NCBI GenBank assembly: GCA_025935815.1 | Contig: JAICUO010000006.1 | Span: 1-36,938 of the forward strand | Direction: 5' to 3' | From: Streptosporangiaceae bacterium | GTDB lineage: Bacteria > Actinomycetota > Actinomycetes > Streptosporangiales > Streptosporangiaceae | DNA length: 36,938 nucleotides | Part shown: one piece after another, positions 1-8,793 of the stretch | Position numbering within the stretch: position 1 is the first letter of the stretch | How the letters are laid out: every line of letters begins with the position of its first letter | The notes under the pieces: generated by a model | Told to the model about the DNA's origin: nothing | The model's database searches: none | The model's input: only the letters and a program-made list of their open reading frames with translations | Position numbers and translations under genes: made by a program

Positions 1-201
1 GGGCAGACGCCGGACCTGGCCTCTTCCGGCACGTCGCGTCAGAGTCTGGGGCGCCCAAGAGCTACCACTATCGTCTGCAAGTCGCGCGGTGCTCCGGGGG
101 CTGGGTGAACCCCGTCGATCGGTGGACTGGTGCCATCGTGGCCGGATGCTATGGGGTCGTTGAGGCATCCGAGGGCGAGCTCGCCGTCATCGCCAGGCAG
201 G

Positions 202-639
202 TCATGGGGCGCTTCGGCGTTGGTTGGTCCACCTGCGCGCTGGCAGAGGTAGGTGGGCAGGTCTTTGCCGCCACCCGCCGGGCAGCAGCTGCTCGCGGTG
301 CCGGCCGTAGGTGAACGCGCCGGCGTAGCGGGGGTTGTGCAGCGCGTTCAGCACGGTGGAGTGCCGTAGCGGCTGCCAGTCGACCTCGCCCTTGCGGGGT
401 CCCTTCTGGTGCCGCCAGGGGAAGGGCAGCCCGGCGGCGCGGAACGCCTTCACCACGGCGGTGGCTGACCCGGTGGCCTCGAAGGTGGCGAGCAGGTGCC
501 GGACGGCGCCCTGGATGGCGGCGTCGGGGTCGAGGATGGCGTGCCCGGCGGCGTCGTAGGCCAGCCCGATGGGCAGCGGCATGATGAGCTCGCCGCGCCA
601 GCCCGTTTCCCCGGACCGCCTCCCGAACCCGCCGTGCGA
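202..639 (-). pseudogene. Serine recombinase fragment (recombinase domain remnant)
   Basis: An open frame on the minus strand resembles the middle 'recombinase' domain of large serine recombinases. It contains PLPIGLAYD, a run like DPDAAIQGAVRHLLATFE, then GSATAVVKAFRAAGLPFPWR and ALHNPRYAGAFTYGR, which are hallmarks of that domain. The catalytic N-terminal resolvase domain is missing. After YGRHREQLLPGG the frame drifts into unrelated Arg/Pro-rich sequence, and the zinc-ribbon and coiled-coil C-terminus are absent. It is therefore a decayed remnant, probably of a phage or integrative-element integrase. The upstream limit is approximate because I saw no start codon with a credible ribosome site. 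Positions 1-201 hold nothing I can assign. Confidence 0.7.
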
Positions 640-715
640 GTCGTCCCCGCCTCGGCTTCACCCTCGCCGCCTAACCGAATAAGCCAGCAGGGTCCTACAA
701 GCCGACGAGGCACGG

Positions 716-1408
716 TTAGAAGATCGGGGGATAGCCCAAGCGGCCCTGAAGCTCGTTGATCCGGTCGGCTAGCGGGATCGGCAGGTGGCTTGCGGGCAGC
801 GGCACCCCGGCCAGGGGATCGTCGGCCTCCTCCCCGGCCAGGACGGGGGCCGGCTCGCCGAGGCCGAGGAAGGCGAATGTCTCGCGAGCCTCCTGGACGG
901 GGCGGCCGGCGAGGTCCTCGTACCTGACCTGACGGCAGGCATCGGGATGCGCCTCCCGAAACCGCAGCAGCGATTCGGTCCGTTCGGCCCAGTACGCCGC
1001 TATGGCCGCGTGCCCGGCGCCCGGGTTGGCATCGAGGCCCGCGCGCACGACGTCCGGGCAGCTGCGGTGGAGGCAGAGGAACTGCGTCTGCGGGTAAAGC
1101 TCGAGGAAGGCTTCGCCTACCGAGGGTGGCGAGAAGCAGACCTCGCACCACCGAGGCTTGCCGACCTCCGCCAGAATGATGCTGATCATGCTGCTGGCCA
1201 TGGCGCGGATGGACGAGACCGCTAGCGATGACAGCGGGCCAGCGCGATTGTCGACCTGCCGCCAGGCGGCGGCGGCCTGGGCACACGCTGGCAGCAGGCC
1301 GGTGCCGCTGGTGCAGGCCAGCGCGGGGCTGCGGGCCAGCAGCCGCTGGATCCGCGCGGCTCCGGAGTAGCCGCACGCGAGCACGACGACCGGCTGACGA
1401 GCAGTCAC
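716..1408 (-). CDS. Sulfotransferase-like protein with degenerate PAPS-binding loop
   Basis: This 230-residue protein has the sulfotransferase fold pattern. It starts with a beta strand and loop (VVVLACGYSGAARIQRLL) and has a mid-protein FLCLHRSCPDVVRAGLDA segment matching the 3'-phosphate-binding strand. It also has the typical VRYEDLAGRPVQ and FAFLGLG motifs and ends with ELQGRLGYPP. The family transfers sulfuryl groups from PAPS to alcohols or amines. The 5'-phosphosulfate loop, normally G-R-S-G-S-T, reads G-Y-S-G-A-A here, so catalysis may be weak or lost. Its start overlaps the upstream sulfotransferase stop by 4 nt (ATGA), so the two are translationally coupled. It could be an inactive partner subunit, which is an inference. 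Confidence 0.85.
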   Translation of the reverse strand: MTARQPVVVLACGYSGAARIQRLLARSPALACTSGTGLLPACAQAAAAWRQVDNRAGPLSSLAVSSIRAMASSMISIILAEVGKPRWCEVCFSPPSVGEAFLELYPQTQFLCLHRSCPDVVRAGLDANPGAGHAAIAAYWAERTESLLRFREAHPDACRQVRYEDLAGRPVQEARETFAFLGLGEPAPVLAGEEADDPLAGVPLPASHLPIPLADRINELQGRLGYPPIF

Positions 1409-2778
1409 TGGCGTACCAGGCCCCGGTCAGGACCGGCCCCGGCCGGCTGCCACGCCGGCGTCAGGCCGAGCAGTTCGGCGAGCATGGCGATGCGGGCATC
1501 CGTGACGACGGGGCCGGCCTCGCCGGTGTCGCAGTAACGCAGTTCGCAGCGGCGCATGGCCACGCCGAGGTTGATGTGGCCAGCGAGCACCGCCCGCCAC
1601 GAGCCGACGGAACCGACGATGTCCCAGGCGGTGTCGTCCTCACCATCGCGGTCCACGCTGGTGAGCGTCCTGGCGGCCAGGTCCACCCGCCACCGGCTTT
1701 CCCGTCCGCCGCCCGCTCCGGCGTCGGGCATCGACACGACCATGAAGGACTCGCTAGCGCACGCGCCCCAGCGTCGCGCGAACCCGCCTCCGATCCGGGA
1801 CAGCCCGGTGCTGAGCAAGTCGACGACGGCTGAGAGTCCAGGAGTCTCGGCCGCGCCGTCCGCTGCGGCGCGGGCACCGGTTACCCGCAGGTCGGCGGGT
1901 ACCGCCGCGGTACCCCACTTCTCATCCACCGGCAGGTAGCCGAGCTTGCCGGTCAGCTCAGTCATGACCTGGGTCACCGGCGGCGGGATCAGCCCGGCCG
2001 GCAAGGACCAGCCTCGGCCGACCGAGGTCCTGCTGATGTGAGAGGTGTGCCAGATCTTGTAGTCCGCCGGGCCGAACCGCTCCCGTTCGGGGGAGAAGCA
2101 GTGGCCCGAGATACCCGGCTGCTGGTCCACGCCGAGGAACTCGAAGATCCCGGCCGCGATGGTCTCGGGCTCGGCGACCAAGTCTTCGTACCGTACCCGG
2201 TGGCAGGAGGCGGCGAACCGCTCCTCCGCGGCCAGGGTGGCGCCCGCGCTGTCCACCCAAAACCTGGCCAGCGCCCACACCGCGTTGCCGGGCGTGCTGG
2301 CGATGTACGGGTCGAACCCGTAGCCGTTCAGGCCCCACGGGCACGCCTCGATCCCGGAGGCGATCACGTCCATCGGGTGCCGGTACAGACACAGGAACTT
2401 CGCCTCCGGGTAGATGCGCAGCAGCAGTTCCGCGTACCGCGCGGTGCCCAGGCTCTTATCGCAGTACCGTTTCTTCCCGCGCCGAGCCAGGTAGGACGCG
2501 GTCATCTCATCCATCGTCCGGCGCACCCCGGCGATGGCCGCGTCGGGGATTTCCGGGGGTTCGTCGCCGCGCTCGGCCGATAGCGGCGCCCCCTCGATCA
2601 GCGACCACACCGTGGCCAACTGCCCGGTCACCCCCGGCAGGTTGGTCTCCGGCGGGCAGGCCAGGTCCGGATGCGCGTCCAGCAGGAACCTCAGCAACGT
2701 CGAGCCAGACCGCCCGTTGCACAGCACGTACACCGGCGGCCCTGGCGTGCAGATCACCGGCGAACCCTTATCTGTCAT
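1405..2778 (-). CDS. Sulfotransferase with C-terminal SCP2-like domain
   Basis: This 457-residue protein begins with an intact sulfotransferase domain. The 5'-PSB loop NGRSGSTLLRFLL lies near residues 21-33, followed by KFLCLYRHPMDVIASGI (3'-PSB) and VRYEDLVAEPETIAAGIFEFLG. Residues after about 300 form a second domain. Its GSWRAVLAGHINLGVAMRR segment and preceding W-R-V-D beta pattern resemble SCP2 sterol-binding domains, which would supply a hydrophobic pocket for an acceptor. A strong GAGGAGG ribosome site lies just upstream of the ATG at 2778. It is the first gene of a two-gene operon with the degenerate paralogue downstream. The acceptor substrate is unknown, and a lipid or secondary metabolite is an inference from the SCP2-like tail. 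Confidence 0.85.
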   Translation of the reverse strand: MTDKGSPVICTPGPPVYVLCNGRSGSTLLRFLLDAHPDLACPPETNLPGVTGQLATVWSLIEGAPLSAERGDEPPEIPDAAIAGVRRTMDEMTASYLARRGKKRYCDKSLGTARYAELLLRIYPEAKFLCLYRHPMDVIASGIEACPWGLNGYGFDPYIASTPGNAVWALARFWVDSAGATLAAEERFAASCHRVRYEDLVAEPETIAAGIFEFLGVDQQPGISGHCFSPERERFGPADYKIWHTSHISRTSVGRGWSLPAGLIPPPVTQVMTELTGKLGYLPVDEKWGTAAVPADLRVTGARAAADGAAETPGLSAVVDLLSTGLSRIGGGFARRWGACASESFMVVSMPDAGAGGGRESRWRVDLAARTLTSVDRDGEDDTAWDIVGSVGSWRAVLAGHINLGVAMRRCELRYCDTGEAGPVVTDARIAMLAELLGLTPAWQPAGAGPDRGLVRQ

Positions 2779-3017
2779 CAGACCTCCTCAACCACGGACA
2801 CGACCAGGAAGCTATGACCAGGCTCGCGCCGCGGTCAACGCCGGTACGGGCCGTCCCGTACCCGGGCGGAGCAGTGACGGGCGGCCGACGGCGGCGTGGC
2901 CAGCGAGGAAAGCCGACCCGGCCGCGGCGGCCGACCGTCCCCGGGCGCAGCCGGCGCACAGCGTGCCGTCGCACCATGGGCTGGTGGCCGCCGCGAATGC
3001 CGCGGCAGCGAAGCCAA

Positions 3018-3024
3018 CGGAGGG
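3018..3024 (+). promoter_or_regulatory. Ribosome binding site fixing the start of the secreted protein
   Basis: CGGAGGG ends nine bases before the ATG at 3034. It selects that start over an earlier in-frame ATG at 2896, whose extra 46 residues would bury the signal peptide. Confidence 0.75.
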
Positions 3025-3033
3025 AAACCGCTC

Positions 3034-3495
3034 ATGAAGAAGGTCCGTTACGCACTCGGCGCCCTGGGCGTGGCACAGGCCCTCGGCCTGCTGGCCCCGG
3101 CCGCCAACGCCGCGACCGCCCAAGCCCACGCGCCGAAGCACCCGGTCAAAGCCGTGTCGCTGAGGAAGGACACGCCCTTGATCGTCTGCGGTGCTACCAC
3201 CGGCAAGAATGCGTCCGCCAACCACCTGCACGCACACGTCACCTACCAGGGACATTGCGTCCACTTCCAGTCGGCGTACATCACCCACTCGCAGAACAGC
3301 CTGACCGAGCGGGTCAGGTTCTACAACTCCGTGGGCACCAGGATCGCCCAGACCAGGATCGGCGGACACCAGGGCGGCGGGCGAACGACCTTCAAGTCAT
3401 CGCCCAACGTCACCGACGTCTACAAGATCTGCGAGGCCCTCGTCTTCAATGGGACCAGCTCGGTGAATTACGGTCCCGTGTGCGAGAACATCTGA
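3034..3495 (+). CDS. Small secreted protein of unknown function
   Basis: This 153-residue protein has a clear Sec signal peptide: basic start MKKVRYALG, a hydrophobic stretch through about residue 22, and an Ala-rich cleavage region near APAANAATA. The mature part of about 125 residues has four cysteines (IVCGA, GHCVHF, KICEA, PVCEN), enough for two disulfides. It is rich in Thr, Ser and Asn and looks like a compact extracellular beta protein. I do not recognise the family. It is transcribed divergently from the sulfotransferase operon and convergent with the XRE-SARP gene, with a shared hairpin terminator between them. Confidence 0.8.
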   Translation: MKKVRYALGALGVAQALGLLAPAANAATAQAHAPKHPVKAVSLRKDTPLIVCGATTGKNASANHLHAHVTYQGHCVHFQSAYITHSQNSLTERVRFYNSVGTRIAQTRIGGHQGGGRTTFKSSPNVTDVYKICEALVFNGTSSVNYGPVCENI

Positions 3496-3510
3496 CTGGG
3501 TGACGCTATA

Positions 3511-3540
3511 GCCGCCGTGCCGCATGCCGGGCACGGCGGC
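3511..3540. terminator. Bidirectional hairpin terminator
   Basis: A perfect 10-bp inverted repeat, GCCGCCGTGC and GCACGGCGGC, is separated by 10 bases. It lies between the stop of the secreted-protein gene (3495) and the stop of the convergent XRE-SARP gene (3540). There is no U-tract, which is common in actinobacteria. It can serve both strands. Confidence 0.75.
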
Positions 3541-4592
3541 TAATCGGCTTGCTGGCGCAGTATCCGCAGGTAGGATGCTGCCACCTGCGGGCCGGGACGG
3601 ATCCCGAGCTCGCGGTCCAGCCGCCGCCTCAGCTCGCAGAAGACTCGGATCGCCGTGGCCTGCTGCCCGGTGGCCGCCAGCGCCGTCATCAAGATCGCGT
3701 GTGCCTGCTCGTTGAACGGCTCGCTGGCGCACAGCGCGCGCAGCGGCGGCAGTGCCCGTCCGGCCCGCCTGGCGGCCGCCGCAGCCCCGGCAAAACGCAG
3801 CACCACGTCCCCGCGGCGACGCGTGACCTCGGCGGCCGCCGGGTAGCCGTGCAGCACCTCCAGGTCGGCCAGCACCTCACCTCGCCACAGGCCGAGTGAT
3901 CGCTCGTACAACGCGCAAGCGAGGCGACACTCGCCCCTGGCGGCGGCCCTGTCGGCGCGGCGTGACAGCTCGCGGAACTCCGCGATGTCCAGGTCCATTC
4001 CTTCGCCCAGCCGGTAGCCATCGGAGGCCAGCGGGACCGGGCCGCCGTTCCGGCGTGGTACCCCGCTGGGGCCGAGCAGCCGACGTAGCCGGCTGGCGTA
4101 CGCCTGGACCCGCGTCACCGCGCTGGCTGGGGGACGGTCACCCCACAGCACATCGATGATCAGGTCCCGCGGCACTGCGGCGGGCCAGTGCAGGGCCAGC
4201 AGGCCAAGCACCGTTCGCTGCTGGGGTGAGCCGAGGTCGACAGCGGCCCCGCTGTGACGCGCCATCAGCGGGCCGAGTGCTCCGATCCGCACCCCGGCCA
4301 GCGCCCTGGCGCCGACCGTCCCCGCCGGGCCGTAGTCCGGGTCAACATCAGGCTGCCCGCCGCACCACGCATCCGCTAGCTCGCCCCGTTCCCGGTGATC
4401 CATGCTCAGGGCGGCGGCGATCGCGGCCACCGATCCCCAACGCGGGCACCGGGTCCGGCCCTGCTCCAGGTCCCGCAAGGCTCCGATGCTCCATCCGGCT
4501 GCGGCCGCTAGCTCCCGCTGGGTCAACCCCGCGCTCACCCGGCGCTCCCGCACCAACTCGCCCACCCCGTCGGGGGCGTCGTCTGACATCAT
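3540..4592 (-). CDS. SARP-family regulator with N-terminal XRE helix-turn-helix
   Basis: This protein of about 350 residues has two DNA-binding modules. Residues about 10-65 are an XRE/Cro helix-turn-helix (LVRERRVSAGLTQREL, then AAAAGWSIGALRDLEQGRT). The middle is an OmpR-like winged helix (QQRTVLGLLALHW, VLWGDRPPASAVTRVQAYASRLRRLLG). The C-terminus is a bacterial transcriptional activation domain (RALCASEPFNEQAHAILM, VFCELRRRLDRELGIRPG). It lacks the NB-ARC and TPR parts of AfsR. I chose the ATG at 4592 because GGAG lies six bases upstream; an ATG directly after it at 4589 is also possible, and a longer frame to 4661 has no such site. SARPs usually activate secondary-metabolite clusters. 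The nearest candidate targets are the secreted-protein and sulfotransferase genes, which is an inference. Confidence 0.9.
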   Translation of the reverse strand: MMSDDAPDGVGELVRERRVSAGLTQRELAAAAGWSIGALRDLEQGRTRCPRWGSVAAIAAALSMDHRERGELADAWCGGQPDVDPDYGPAGTVGARALAGVRIGALGPLMARHSGAAVDLGSPQQRTVLGLLALHWPAAVPRDLIIDVLWGDRPPASAVTRVQAYASRLRRLLGPSGVPRRNGGPVPLASDGYRLGEGMDLDIAEFRELSRRADRAAARGECRLACALYERSLGLWRGEVLADLEVLHGYPAAAEVTRRRGDVVLRFAGAAAAARRAGRALPPLRALCASEPFNEQAHAILMTALAATGQQATAIRVFCELRRRLDRELGIRPGPQVAASYLRILRQQAD

Positions 4593-4740
4593 GACGGACT
4601 CCACTCGGACACATCCAGCTCGATCGCCCGTCCAGGCTGAAGAATGGCCACCCCGGTGCATCCGCCCAGTTCAGCAGGCACGTTCTTCACTATGAGATGA
4701 GCCCCCCGCGTCTTGACGCCATGTCCTGGCTGAAACCCCA

Positions 4741-4920
4741 TCATCGATGGACGCGTCCGCGTCTTATGCAAGTCGGATGCAGTGCAGTGCGGGAAGGGGC
4801 ACGGCCCACGGGGCGGCCGGGGCGTTCGTGTTCCGGGTGGTCGGCCTGGACGGAGCCACCTAGGCCGAGTGTCGTAATGACGAGCACTGGCACGAGGAAG
4901 CATGCGAGGCGTTTCAGCAT
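4741..4920 (-). CDS. Putative small secreted cationic peptide
   Basis: This 59-residue frame begins MLKRLACFLVPVLVITTLG, continues with GLGGSVQA, and then reads DHPEHERPG. That is a textbook signal peptide with an A-x-A-like cleavage site, followed by about 33 mature residues rich in Arg, His and Pro. A modest purine-rich ribosome site (GAGAGAGCGGA) precedes the ATG at 4920. A longer in-frame start at 4995 would put 25 polar residues before the signal peptide, so I prefer 4920. It sits between two SARP genes. I do not recognise the family. The N-terminus is convincing, but the Arg-rich tail could be out-of-frame high-GC noise. Confidence 0.45.
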   Translation of the reverse strand: MLKRLACFLVPVLVITTLGLGGSVQADHPEHERPGRPVGRAPSRTALHPTCIRRGRVHR

Positions 4921-4950
4921 TCCGCTCTCTCGATAGCCGAGTTCGGTGTC

Positions 4951-5012
4951 GCACGGACCCCAGTCTCGGAAATGCGCGTTGAAGTCCTGTTGCACTCACA
5001 CTGCATCGGGCT
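4951..5012. repeat. Copy 1 of a 62-bp imperfect direct repeat
   Basis: Paired with 5361-5422, exactly 410 bp apart, with 50 of 62 positions identical by eye. The best-conserved core is CTCGGAAATGC and CGTTGAAGT followed by CTGTTGC and CTCA. This copy lies just upstream of the small secreted peptide on the minus strand. Confidence 0.75.
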
Positions 5013-5360
5013 TTGCGCAGGACCAACGCTGACCACCGCAGACGCCCGCCCCGTTACGCATAAGAGGCCGCGCGGATAGGTGATGCGGCGCCCATCCTGG
5101 CTTCCGGCGCACCGCGGGTCACAACAAAGCCGGGGCAGGCGGCGCTGGCGCCGACTCCTCGCTGAATCTCTCAAGGGAACTAAATGGCACGTCTTTGCGG
5201 CACCAGCCCGGCTCGAAGACGATCGGTCGAGTTTGTGTCCCGGCGGCCCCCGATCACATGCGGCACCGTTAGTGCGTTGCTACCCCGTCGTTCTCATGTG
5301 CTGACAGGAATCAAAAACTTCTCGTTCCGCCTGCAGTGCCGTCTGCGTTGCGCCGGGACT

Positions 5361-5422
5361 GTACGGAACCTAGCCTCGGAAATGCACGTTGAAGTTCTGT
5401 TGCGCTCATGTCGCACCGGGCT
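5361..5422. repeat. Copy 2 of a 62-bp imperfect direct repeat
   Basis: Matches 4951-5012. This copy lies just upstream of the AfsR-like gene, which starts at 5454. Because both copies are on the same strand, they face opposite ways relative to their nearest genes. Apart from the putative peptide and these repeats, I see no gene in 4593-5453. Confidence 0.75.
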
Positions 5423-5453
5423 CGACGAGGGGCGTGCTGTCCAGGAGAACGGA

Positions 5454-8400
5454 ATGTGGTTCGCGATCTTGGGACCATTGCTGGTCCATGACGGGGAAAT
5501 GCAGGTTAATGTGCCGAAAGGGCGGCAGCGTGTGCTGCTCGCGGCCCTGCTGGTGCATGCTGGAGAGCCGGTTTCGGCCGACTCGCTTGCCGAGGTGGTG
5601 TGGGACGGAGCGCCTTCGTCCGGTGCCGAGGTCACGCTGCGATCCCATGTGCTCCGGCTCCGCCGCGCGCTGGGACCATATGCCGGAGCCCGGCTGGTGA
5701 CCCGGCACCCTGGTTACCTCCTCCAGGCCAGTGAAGACGAAGCCGACGTGCTCCGGTTCCGCCGCCTGTGTCAGGACGGCGGAACCGCGCTGCGGGAGAG
5801 AGCCTGGTGGCGCGCAGACGGGCTGCTCGGTGAGGCACTGAACTTGTGGCGTGGCACACCCCTGGCCGACATCCCGTCCGAATCGTTGCACCGGGACCAG
5901 GTGCAGGGTCTGGAGGAGCTGCGACTGCAGGCCGAGGAATGGCGGACCGACGCCGCTCTGCACCTGGGTCGCCACGCCGAGCTGGTGCCCAGGCTGCAGT
6001 CCCTGGCTGCCGGGCATCCGCTGCGGGAACGCTTTCACTCCCAGCTCATGCTCGCCCTCTACCGGTGCGGCCGTCAGGCGGAGGCACTGGCCGTCTACCA
6101 GCGCGCCCGCGACGTCCTCGTCGGGGAACTCGGCGTCGAGCCGGGACCTGGCCTGCGGGACCTGCACCAGCGGATACTGTCCGCCGACGCGGACCTGGAC
6201 ATCACCAGCCCGGTACGCTCCGCGGAGGCCGGACCTCAGCGGGCCGTGCCGCGGGAACTGCCGCCGGCGGTGCCAGGATTCACCGGCCGTTCGGATGAAC
6301 TCTCGGCGCTGTCCCGGCTGCTGGACCGGCCAGATGAGCAGGCTCCCGGAGCCGTCGTGATCTCAGCGATCGGCGGGACCGCCGGAGTCGGCAAGACCGC
6401 GCTGGCGGTGCAGTGGGCGCACCAGGCCACCGGGAGTTTCCCCGACGGGCAGCTCTACGTGAACCTGCGCGGCTACGACCCCGGCCAGCCGATGCCTGCC
6501 ACGGACGCGCTCGCTGGGTTCTTGCGCTCGCTGGGCGTAGCTGGCTCCGAGATCCCGCCAGATGAAGAGGAGCGTACCGCCCGCTACCGCAGCCTGCTGG
6601 CCGGCAAACGGCTGTTGGTCGTGCTGGACAACGCCGGATCAGCCGATCAGATCAGGCCGCTGCTGCCCGGCACCCGGGCCTGCGCTGTGGTGGTCACCAG
6701 CCGGGGCACACTCGCCGGGCTGGTGGCCAGGGACGGCGCTGCCCGCTTGAACCTCGGCGTGCTCCCGCAGCAGGACGCGGTCGCCCTGCTGCGAACGCTG
6801 ATCGGCGCGCGGGTGGACGCCGAACCTGAGGCATCCGCCGAGTTGGCCGACCAGTGTTGCCGACTCCCGCTCGCGCTGCGGGTGGCCGCCGAGTTCGCCG
6901 CCAGCCATCCGGCTGCCACACTGACCGGGCTGGCCGACGAGCTGACCGACCTGCGCACCCGGCTGGACCGGCTGGCCGCCGACGGTGACCCTCGCACCCA
7001 GGTGCGGACCGTGTTCTCCTGGTCCTACCGCCACCTCGACGCCGATGCCGCCCGGACCTTCCGGCTGCTGGGCCTACACCCCGGCCCCGACCTCGACCCG
7101 TACGCCGCCGCGGCCCTCACTGACACGGCGATGCCACAGGCCACGCGGGCGCTAGACGTGCTATCGCGCGCGCACCTGATCCAGCCTGCCGCACCGGGCC
7201 GGTACGGCATGCACGACTTGCTCCGCGCCTACGCCCGCGAACTCACCGCTGACCTGGACACCAGTCAGGAGCAGCACGCGGCGCTGACCCGCCTATTCGA
7301 CCACTACCTGCACACCGCTATGACGGCGATGGACGCGCAGTTCCCCACCGACCACCACCGCCGTCCCCTCATCCCCCGGCCGACTACCCCGGTCCCGCCG
7401 CTGACCGATCCCGCTGCGGCACGGGAATGGCTGGATGCCGAACGCACCGTTCTGGTGGCGGCCGCTGGGCACACCGCCGCCCACGGCTGGACCGGCCACG
7501 CCACGCGGCTAGCCGCCACCCTCGCCAGTTACCTTCACAGCGGCGACTGCATCCCCGAAGCCCTCACCATTTATGGCCACGCGCTCGGTGCCGCTCGCGG
7601 CAGCGGTGACCACGCTGCCGAGGCGACGGCCCTCAAAAACATCGGCAACGTCGAGTTGCAGCAAAGCCGCCTTGAGCAGGCCGGTGACCACCATCGCCAG
7701 GCGCTGGCCCTGTTCCGTGAGATAGGCGACCGATCCGGTGAGGCGCGCACGCTGGGAAGCATAGGCCTTGGTGAAACCAGCCTGGGCCGATACGAGCAGG
7801 CCGGACGCCATCAGCAGGAAGCTGTCGCCATCTTCCGTGACATCGGCGACCGTGTCGGCGAGTCACGCGCGCTCGGCAATCTCGGCCTAGTCCGGCAACG
7901 GGAAGGCCGCTATCAGGAGGCTGCCGACCATCACAAGCAGTCCCTGGACCTGTCCCGCGAGTTCGGCGATGGTCAGGGCGAAGCCTGGGCACTGGCCAGG
8001 CTCGGCTTTGTTGACCTGCGGCTGGGCCGCTTGCAGCACGCGGCCGGCTACCTCCAGCAGGCCATCGCCATGTTCCATGAAATGGGTAGTACAAGCGGCG
8101 TAGCCGAGAACCTGGTGAGGCTCGGCGACGTTTATGTGGAGCTCGGCCGCTACGAGCAAGCTGCCGGGAACTTTGAGCAGGCCCTGGCCATGTTCCGCGA
8201 GATCGGCGATCCGATCATGGAGTCCGATGCGCTCAACGGCCTCGGGGAGGTTCTCTTCCGGACAGGTGATCTCGATCAGGCACGCGCGCACCACGCCACC
8301 GCACTCCGGCGCGCATCCGAGGTCAGCGCGCCACGTCACCAAGCACGCGCGCACAGCGGCCTCGCCCGCGTCTACCAGGCCTGCGGCGATTCTCTCCGGA

Positions 8401-8615
8401 CCCGGCACCACTGGCAGGAAGCCCTCACTCGCTACGAGGCCATCGGCTCCCCCGAGGCCGACGAAATCCACGCCCGCCTCGACAAGGCCAGTGACAGCGA
8501 CGACGATCAGCCGGGGTTATGCCCGGGGCGTCCGAGTAGGTCCTGCTGGGTAGTGGCGATAGCCGCTCCAGGGCACGATTACGCGCGATGGCTGCTGGGA
8601 GGCGGTCCAGGCTAG
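5454..8615 (+). CDS. AfsR-like SARP regulator (wHTH, BTAD, NB-ARC, TPR)
   Basis: This 1053-residue regulator begins MWFAILGPLLVHDGE. An OmpR-like winged helix (residues about 1-95) is followed by a bacterial activation domain ending ELGVEPGPGLRDLHQRIL, an NB-ARC ATPase with P-loop GTAGVGKT (about 308-315), and a C-terminal array of TPR repeats with recurring GRYEQA and FREIGDRSGEAR units. I chose the ATG at 5454 because AGGAG lies six bases upstream; a longer frame back to 5184 crosses the direct repeat and has no family-like sequence. Such proteins integrate signals, often through Ser/Thr phosphorylation, to control secondary metabolism. The last 40 or so residues after LDKASDSD look unlike the family. 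This may mark a local frameshift or a read-through tail. Confidence 0.92.
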   Translation: MWFAILGPLLVHDGEMQVNVPKGRQRVLLAALLVHAGEPVSADSLAEVVWDGAPSSGAEVTLRSHVLRLRRALGPYAGARLVTRHPGYLLQASEDEADVLRFRRLCQDGGTALRERAWWRADGLLGEALNLWRGTPLADIPSESLHRDQVQGLEELRLQAEEWRTDAALHLGRHAELVPRLQSLAAGHPLRERFHSQLMLALYRCGRQAEALAVYQRARDVLVGELGVEPGPGLRDLHQRILSADADLDITSPVRSAEAGPQRAVPRELPPAVPGFTGRSDELSALSRLLDRPDEQAPGAVVISAIGGTAGVGKTALAVQWAHQATGSFPDGQLYVNLRGYDPGQPMPATDALAGFLRSLGVAGSEIPPDEEERTARYRSLLAGKRLLVVLDNAGSADQIRPLLPGTRACAVVVTSRGTLAGLVARDGAARLNLGVLPQQDAVALLRTLIGARVDAEPEASAELADQCCRLPLALRVAAEFAASHPAATLTGLADELTDLRTRLDRLAADGDPRTQVRTVFSWSYRHLDADAARTFRLLGLHPGPDLDPYAAAALTDTAMPQATRALDVLSRAHLIQPAAPGRYGMHDLLRAYARELTADLDTSQEQHAALTRLFDHYLHTAMTAMDAQFPTDHHRRPLIPRPTTPVPPLTDPAAAREWLDAERTVLVAAAGHTAAHGWTGHATRLAATLASYLHSGDCIPEALTIYGHALGAARGSGDHAAEATALKNIGNVELQQSRLEQAGDHHRQALALFREIGDRSGEARTLGSIGLGETSLGRYEQAGRHQQEAVAIFRDIGDRVGESRALGNLGLVRQREGRYQEAADHHKQSLDLSREFGDGQGEAWALARLGFVDLRLGRLQHAAGYLQQAIAMFHEMGSTSGVAENLVRLGDVYVELGRYEQAAGNFEQALAMFREIGDPIMESDALNGLGEVLFRTGDLDQARAHHATALRRASEVSAPRHQARAHSGLARVYQACGDSLRTRHHWQEALTRYEAIGSPEADEIHARLDKASDSDDDQPGLCPGRPSRSCWVVAIAAPGHDYARWLLGGGPG

Positions 8616-8793
8616 GCTCCCGCTGGGGGATGTCGGCTGCTTTATCACCGTGAATGGCTACCAGGTGGACGTGCTCCAGGGTAATACGGTGCCGGTCGGC
8701 AAGCCTGGCTTGGCGGCGGGCCTGGATGGCGCGAGGAATCAGGTGGGCTGGCATGCGGTTGTCTTCGCGAAGCTGGCCGGGCCGCACTCGGCG

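Noticed and set aside
450-1376. A 308-codon minus-strand frame across the sulfotransferase and recombinase remnant
   Set aside because: Arg/Pro/Gly-rich translation typical of an out-of-phase frame in high-GC DNA; the sulfotransferase frame has clear motifs over the same bases.
8425-8787. Minus-strand frame starting GTG, six bases after the nuclease stop
   Set aside because: It has a GGAGG at 11-base spacing, but it overlaps the end of the convergent AfsR-like gene by 190 bases and matches no family I know. It could be a small extra gene of the operon, but support is too thin. The 178 bases at 8616-8793 are otherwise empty.
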